Positions 60,610 through 64,000 of a stretch of DNA of 64,000 nucleotides are shown here, piece after piece (the first letter of the stretch is position 1; the number at the start of each line of letters is the position of its first letter). The stretch spans positions 372,001 to 436,000 of the forward strand of contig CALHBJ010000001.1 of NCBI GenBank assembly GCA_937930845.1, read 5' to 3'. The position numbers and the translations under genes are program-made. The notes beneath the pieces were generated by a model. The model saw nothing but the letters and a program-made list of their open reading frames with translations. It did no database searches and was not told where the DNA came from. The DNA comes from an uncultured Rhizobiaceae group bacterium (GTDB taxonomy: Bacteria; Pseudomonadota; Alphaproteobacteria; Rhizobiales; Rhizobiaceae).

Positions 60610-62793
60610 ATGCGCGATCCGTTTGAAACACGAAAGAAATGGTCCCTTGGACATCTGCTGATGAATTTCGATTCATGGGTGGACGACGCCATGTATCGTT
60701 CCAAATCCAGCGGCGGTGAATTGTGGGAAAGCCTGACAATATTCTTCCGGCGGTTCCGCGTTACCGGTTTCAAGCGCAGCCTGGTGGAATTATCTTGCGA
60801 AGGCCTCACCCTGGGCGTGGTTGGTGCTTTGCTGATGTTGGCATTGGCCAAACCGGCGTTTGAAGAGACGGAAAAGAACTGGCGCACACGGCAAAATTTC
60901 TCTGTTACGTTTCTTGATCGGTTCGGCAATGAAATCGGCCGCCGGGGCGTTTTGCATAATGATGCGGAGCCCATCGATTCCATTCCTGACCACTTTGTCA
61001 AAGCCGTGCTGGCCACGGAAGACCGGCGGTTTTTTGAACATATCGGCATCGATTTCTTCGGCCTGTTCCGGGCCATGGTGGAAAATGCGCGGGCCAATTC
61101 AGTTGTTCAGGGCGGTTCAACGATCACCCAACAATTGGCCAAAAACCTGTTTTTGACCAATGAGCGGACGTTGGAGCGCAAGATCAAGGAAGCGTTTCTG
61201 GCGCTTTGGCTGGAATATAATCTGACCAAGAAAGAGATTTTGAAACTCTATCTCGACCGCGCCTATATGGGCGGCGGTGCCTTTGGTGCGGCGGCGGCTT
61301 CCGAGTTTTATTTTGAAAAGAACATTCGCGATGTGAATCTGGCCGAGGCCGCCATGATGGCGGGCCTGTATAAGGCGCCTGCAAAATACGCTCCCCATAT
61401 CAACCTGCCCGCCGCCCGTGCCCGTGCGAACGAAGTTCTCACCAATATGGTGCAGGCGGAATTCATGACCGAGGGACAGGTGATCAGTTCACGCCGCAAC
61501 CCGGCCAGTGTTGTGGAGCGGGCGCAAAAGGAATCGCCAGACTATTTCCTTGACCACGCATTTGAACGGGTCAAAGAACTGGCGGCAGGTTTCAGCACCG
61601 CCACACTGGTGGCGAAAACCACCATTGACCCAAGCCTTCAAAGTGCAGCGGAAGACGCGGTCATTTCGCACCTTCGCCAATATGGCAAAGACTTTCGCGC
61701 CAATCAGGCGGCTATGGTGGTGATCGAAAACGGCGGCGCGGTTCGCGCACTCGTGGGCGGTCGTGACTATGGCGAAAGCCAATATAACCGGGCCACTAAA
61801 GCGCGGCGACAGCCCGGCTCGACCTTCAAACCCTATGTCTACACTTATGCGGTGCAGCGCGGTTACAAACCAAATACAACCGTGAGTGGCCGCTCGGTGA
61901 CCATTCGTGGCTGGACGCCGAAAAACTATGGTGGGCGCGCCTTTGGCAATGTCAGCCTGACCACAGCATTGGTGAAATCGATCAACACCGTGCCCGTGCG
62001 CATTGCCGCCGAACTGGGGCGCGGCCCGATTGTGGAACTTGCCGAAAGAATGGGTGTGGAATCGCCGCTCAGTGCCGAACCGGCCATGCCGTTGGGCACA
62101 AATGAAATGACAGTTATTGAGCAGGCCACAGGTTATGGCGTGTTCATGACCGGCGGCTTTTCGACCAACAGGCATTCGATCGTACAGATCAGCGATGTGG
62201 CCGGTAACCTGCTTTATGATTTCAAGAAAGACGGCCCAAAATCAACGCGCGTTATTTCCGAAGATGCCACCAAGGCCATGAACGTTATGTTGTCCCAGGT
62301 TCCCGAATGGGGCACGGCGCGTCGTTCCAAGTTGAGCGGCATCAAAACAGCCGGGAAAACCGGAACGACCCAGGCATATCGCGATGCGTGGTTTATCGGC
62401 TATACGGGCAATTACGTGTCAGCCGTATGGTTTGGCAATGATGATTACAGCCCCACCAACCGCCTCACCGGCGGACGGTTACCCGCCATGACCTGGAAAA
62501 AATTCATGACCTATGCGCACCGCGATATCGAGTTGCGCCCGCTGCCTTTTGTGGAAGTGGAAAAACCCCAGGATCCTGAAGAAGAAATTGAGGCCGATCC
62601 GGACAGGCCTGCCGACACGCCCGTATCGGTTCGCCGCCAGCGCCCTTTGCCGCTCAATACAGTACGCACATTGCGCAATCTGGAACTTGAACTTCGCAAT
62701 GCGCCTGCGTTGAAGCCGGTCACATTGTCAGGAAAACAATTGTCGATTGGCACTGATCTGGTACAAGCGCCACCACAAACTGAAACCCGTTAA
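60610..62793 (+). CDS. Class A penicillin-binding protein (transglycosylase/transpeptidase)
   Basis: The ATG at 60610 (MRDPFETRKKWSLGHLL) fits rhizobial PBP1-type N-termini; the upstream ATG at 60529 adds 27 unlikely residues. The 727-residue protein has one membrane helix (about 77-97) and a GT51 domain with ATEDRRFFEHIGIDFFG and GGSTITQQLAKNLFL. The transpeptidase domain has the SxxK serine in GSTFKPYVY, SxN in KSINTVPV and KTGT in TAGKTGTTQAY. It polymerises and crosslinks peptidoglycan. The C-terminus is a Pro/Glu-rich tail. Confidence 0.95.
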   Translation: MRDPFETRKKWSLGHLLMNFDSWVDDAMYRSKSSGGELWESLTIFFRRFRVTGFKRSLVELSCEGLTLGVVGALLMLALAKPAFEETEKNWRTRQNFSVTFLDRFGNEIGRRGVLHNDAEPIDSIPDHFVKAVLATEDRRFFEHIGIDFFGLFRAMVENARANSVVQGGSTITQQLAKNLFLTNERTLERKIKEAFLALWLEYNLTKKEILKLYLDRAYMGGGAFGAAAASEFYFEKNIRDVNLAEAAMMAGLYKAPAKYAPHINLPAARARANEVLTNMVQAEFMTEGQVISSRRNPASVVERAQKESPDYFLDHAFERVKELAAGFSTATLVAKTTIDPSLQSAAEDAVISHLRQYGKDFRANQAAMVVIENGGAVRALVGGRDYGESQYNRATKARRQPGSTFKPYVYTYAVQRGYKPNTTVSGRSVTIRGWTPKNYGGRAFGNVSLTTALVKSINTVPVRIAAELGRGPIVELAERMGVESPLSAEPAMPLGTNEMTVIEQATGYGVFMTGGFSTNRHSIVQISDVAGNLLYDFKKDGPKSTRVISEDATKAMNVMLSQVPEWGTARRSKLSGIKTAGKTGTTQAYRDAWFIGYTGNYVSAVWFGNDDYSPTNRLTGGRLPAMTWKKFMTYAHRDIELRPLPFVEVEKPQDPEEEIEADPDRPADTPVSVRRQRPLPLNTVRTLRNLELELRNAPALKPVTLSGKQLSIGTDLVQAPPQTETR

Positions 62794-62833
62794 GGCCGCC
62801 ACAAATCGTGCGCCCTCTTGATCCGAGACCATC

Positions 62834-63415
62834 TTGCGCCAGTTTTTCCAACTTTTCCTGGTAATTGTGCTGGGCATATCCGGCGGCGGTCTGCTGGCCT
62901 GGCAGTCCATTCAGAGCACCAACGGGTTCGGCGCTCTCAATGTGGGCGCATGGTCGTCCTGGCCTTCCTCGGGGGATGCGAATTCCGATCCCTATACCCG
63001 CGCCAAAGTTGCCTCCTATGGAGAAGTGCCATTGGGTGCAGCCGAAGGAATTGCATTTACGGCACCCACCGACGATGCGGGAGAATTACTCCTGCGCGAA
63101 TGTTCCTATGAACTGGCGGGCAAGACACCTCCCGCCCGCATGTGGACACTGGCCGCACACGATCTTTCCGGCCTGACGTTAGATGCTGGGGGTGACCGGG
63201 CCAGGTTTCTGGTTTCAACCCAGATCGCCCGCCGGGCCGATGGCAGTCTGGTTTTGCATGTTGGCCCCCAACACGCTCCGTTAAACTGGCTCGCCACAAA
63301 GGGGCGTGGGCGCTATCAACTCGTATTGCGCCTCTATGACACGCCCATTACTTCCACCAGCGGTATTCTAGACACAAACATGCCAGCCATTCGAAAAACC
63401 GGATGCCAGTCATGA
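62834..63415 (+). CDS. DUF1214-family exported protein
   Basis: The 193-residue protein (probable TTG start at 62834) has an N-terminal signal anchor (FFQLFLVIVLGISGGGLLAW) and a beta-rich domain with WTLAAHDLSGLTLDAGGD and the C-terminal GRYQLVLRLYDTPI, typical of DUF1214. The function is unknown. It is coupled to the DUF1254-type gene by a 4-bp ATGA overlap, a pairing common in rhizobia. Confidence 0.85.
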   Translation: MRQFFQLFLVIVLGISGGGLLAWQSIQSTNGFGALNVGAWSSWPSSGDANSDPYTRAKVASYGEVPLGAAEGIAFTAPTDDAGELLLRECSYELAGKTPPARMWTLAAHDLSGLTLDAGGDRARFLVSTQIARRADGSLVLHVGPQHAPLNWLATKGRGRYQLVLRLYDTPITSTSGILDTNMPAIRKTGCQS

Positions 63416-63987
63416 GACGGCTGATCTATCTGTCATTGGTCACAGCCATTCTGGGGCTGGTGGTGCATGTTTTGATCATCCTGTTGATCCCCTCATTTGC
63501 GCTGAAAGATGCCTGGGCAAAAATTGGCCTGGAGAGCGGCGATGGCTATTTCAAACTGGTGGAGCCAAAGAATATCAAGGACGCCCTGCTGCCGATGACC
63601 GACCCGGCATTTCAGATCGCCGCGTGCCGGTATGACCTGGCAGACCAGCCCATGCGCATTTCCGCCAGCGGAGATTTGAGGTTCTGGTCTGTCGCCGTTT
63701 TCGATCGTAACGGCCGCAATATTTACAGTCTAAACGACCGCACGTCGGTGGATGGCGCTTTGTCGCTGATCATCGTCAACGCTGTACAAATGGCCCAGAT
63801 CCGTAAAGATGCGCCGGAAGAAATATCTGATGCTATTCTTGTGGAAGCAGCACGGCCCAAGGGCTTTGTGTTGATCCGTGCGCTCCAGGAAGACGAAAGC
63901 TGGAGCGGAGACGTTGCCAAGTTTCTAAAAGAAGCCGTGTGCGAAAAATATGAATTGACCAACCCTCAAATTGAAGAGGCCAGCTAG
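63412..63987 (+). CDS. DUF1254-family membrane protein
   Basis: I choose the ATG at 63412, which overlaps the preceding stop (ATGA); ATG at 63403 is possible. The 191-residue product has an N-terminal membrane helix (LVTAILGLVVHVLIILLIPS), then MTDPAFQIAACRYDLADQPM and GDLRFWSVAVFDRNGRNIYS, which fit DUF1254 proteins. It partners the DUF1214 protein; the function is unknown. Confidence 0.85.
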   Translation: MRRLIYLSLVTAILGLVVHVLIILLIPSFALKDAWAKIGLESGDGYFKLVEPKNIKDALLPMTDPAFQIAACRYDLADQPMRISASGDLRFWSVAVFDRNGRNIYSLNDRTSVDGALSLIIVNAVQMAQIRKDAPEEISDAILVEAARPKGFVLIRALQEDESWSGDVAKFLKEAVCEKYELTNPQIEEAS

Positions 63988-64000
63988 TTGGGCTTTGCTT

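Noticed and set aside
1-64000. CRISPR arrays, tRNA or rRNA genes, insertion sequences
   Set aside because: No regularly spaced repeats, cloverleaf-like sequences, ribosomal signatures or transposase reading frames were found on reading both strands.

Overview
The window looks like chromosomal DNA of an alphaproteobacterium, most likely order Hyphomicrobiales (Rhizobiales). The signs are a cycH/J/K/L cytochrome c maturation operon followed by degP and a two-component pair, a FeuP/FeuQ-like regulator pair, a PleC-like kinase, an E. coli-type PepN, a rhizobial-type bifunctional PBP, and a complete RcGTA-type gene transfer agent cluster. No species can be named from the sequence. There are no rRNA, tRNA, CRISPR, IS or integrase genes, and no gap above 300 bases lacks a gene or structure.

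Region 1 (1-7.1 kb, minus strand): a dCache-HAMP sensor cut by the window edge, a PAS/degenerate GGDEF/EAL c-di-GMP protein, and a LEPR-XLL/DUF4347/cadherin-like surface protein translationally coupled to it. Region 2 (7.4-13 kb): an alpha/beta hydrolase-OsmC fusion diverges from a five-gene operon with four 4-bp start/stop overlaps. That operon encodes a Rieske plus GltB-type FMN/Fe-S protein, two small membrane proteins, a ferric-reductase-like cytochrome with a Rieske tail, and an anchored protein with two CxxxC motifs. I know of no described function for it, and it is the best candidate here for an undescribed system. Its leader can fold into two mutually exclusive hairpins.

Region 3 (13-19.5 kb, plus strand): three small exported or membrane proteins, AMP nucleosidase, an endonuclease/exonuclease/phosphatase-fold protein, an atypical family-4-like uracil-DNA glycosylase and an MFS transporter. 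Region 4 (19.5-22.9 kb, minus): a TPP riboswitch drives thiM-thiE-thiD and, through a TAATG junction, an orphan TRAP solute-binding protein. Region 5 (22.9-33.9 kb): an orphan molybdenum hydroxylase large subunit, a DMT transporter, pgi, a TadG-like protein, pepN and a PleC-like kinase.

Region 6 (34-44.6 kb, minus): in transcription order, a FeuN-like small exported protein, FeuP/FeuQ-like regulators, a lipoprotein, ccmI-ccmE-ccmF-ccmH, degP, and an OmpR-type regulator with its kinase. Region 7 (44.8-59.9 kb, minus): the GTA cluster in canonical order (packaging, portal, protease, capsid, connectors, tail, baseplate and hub), ending in holin-like and spanin-like genes. A strong intrinsic terminator sits directly after the capsid gene, and two dyads lie in front of the first gene. 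Region 8 (60-64 kb): a YcgN-type cysteine-cluster protein diverges from a class A PBP, followed by a DUF1214/DUF1254 pair.

Many genes overlap by 1-4 bases, so translational coupling is common. Several starts appear to be TTG or GTG; these are flagged where the choice matters.
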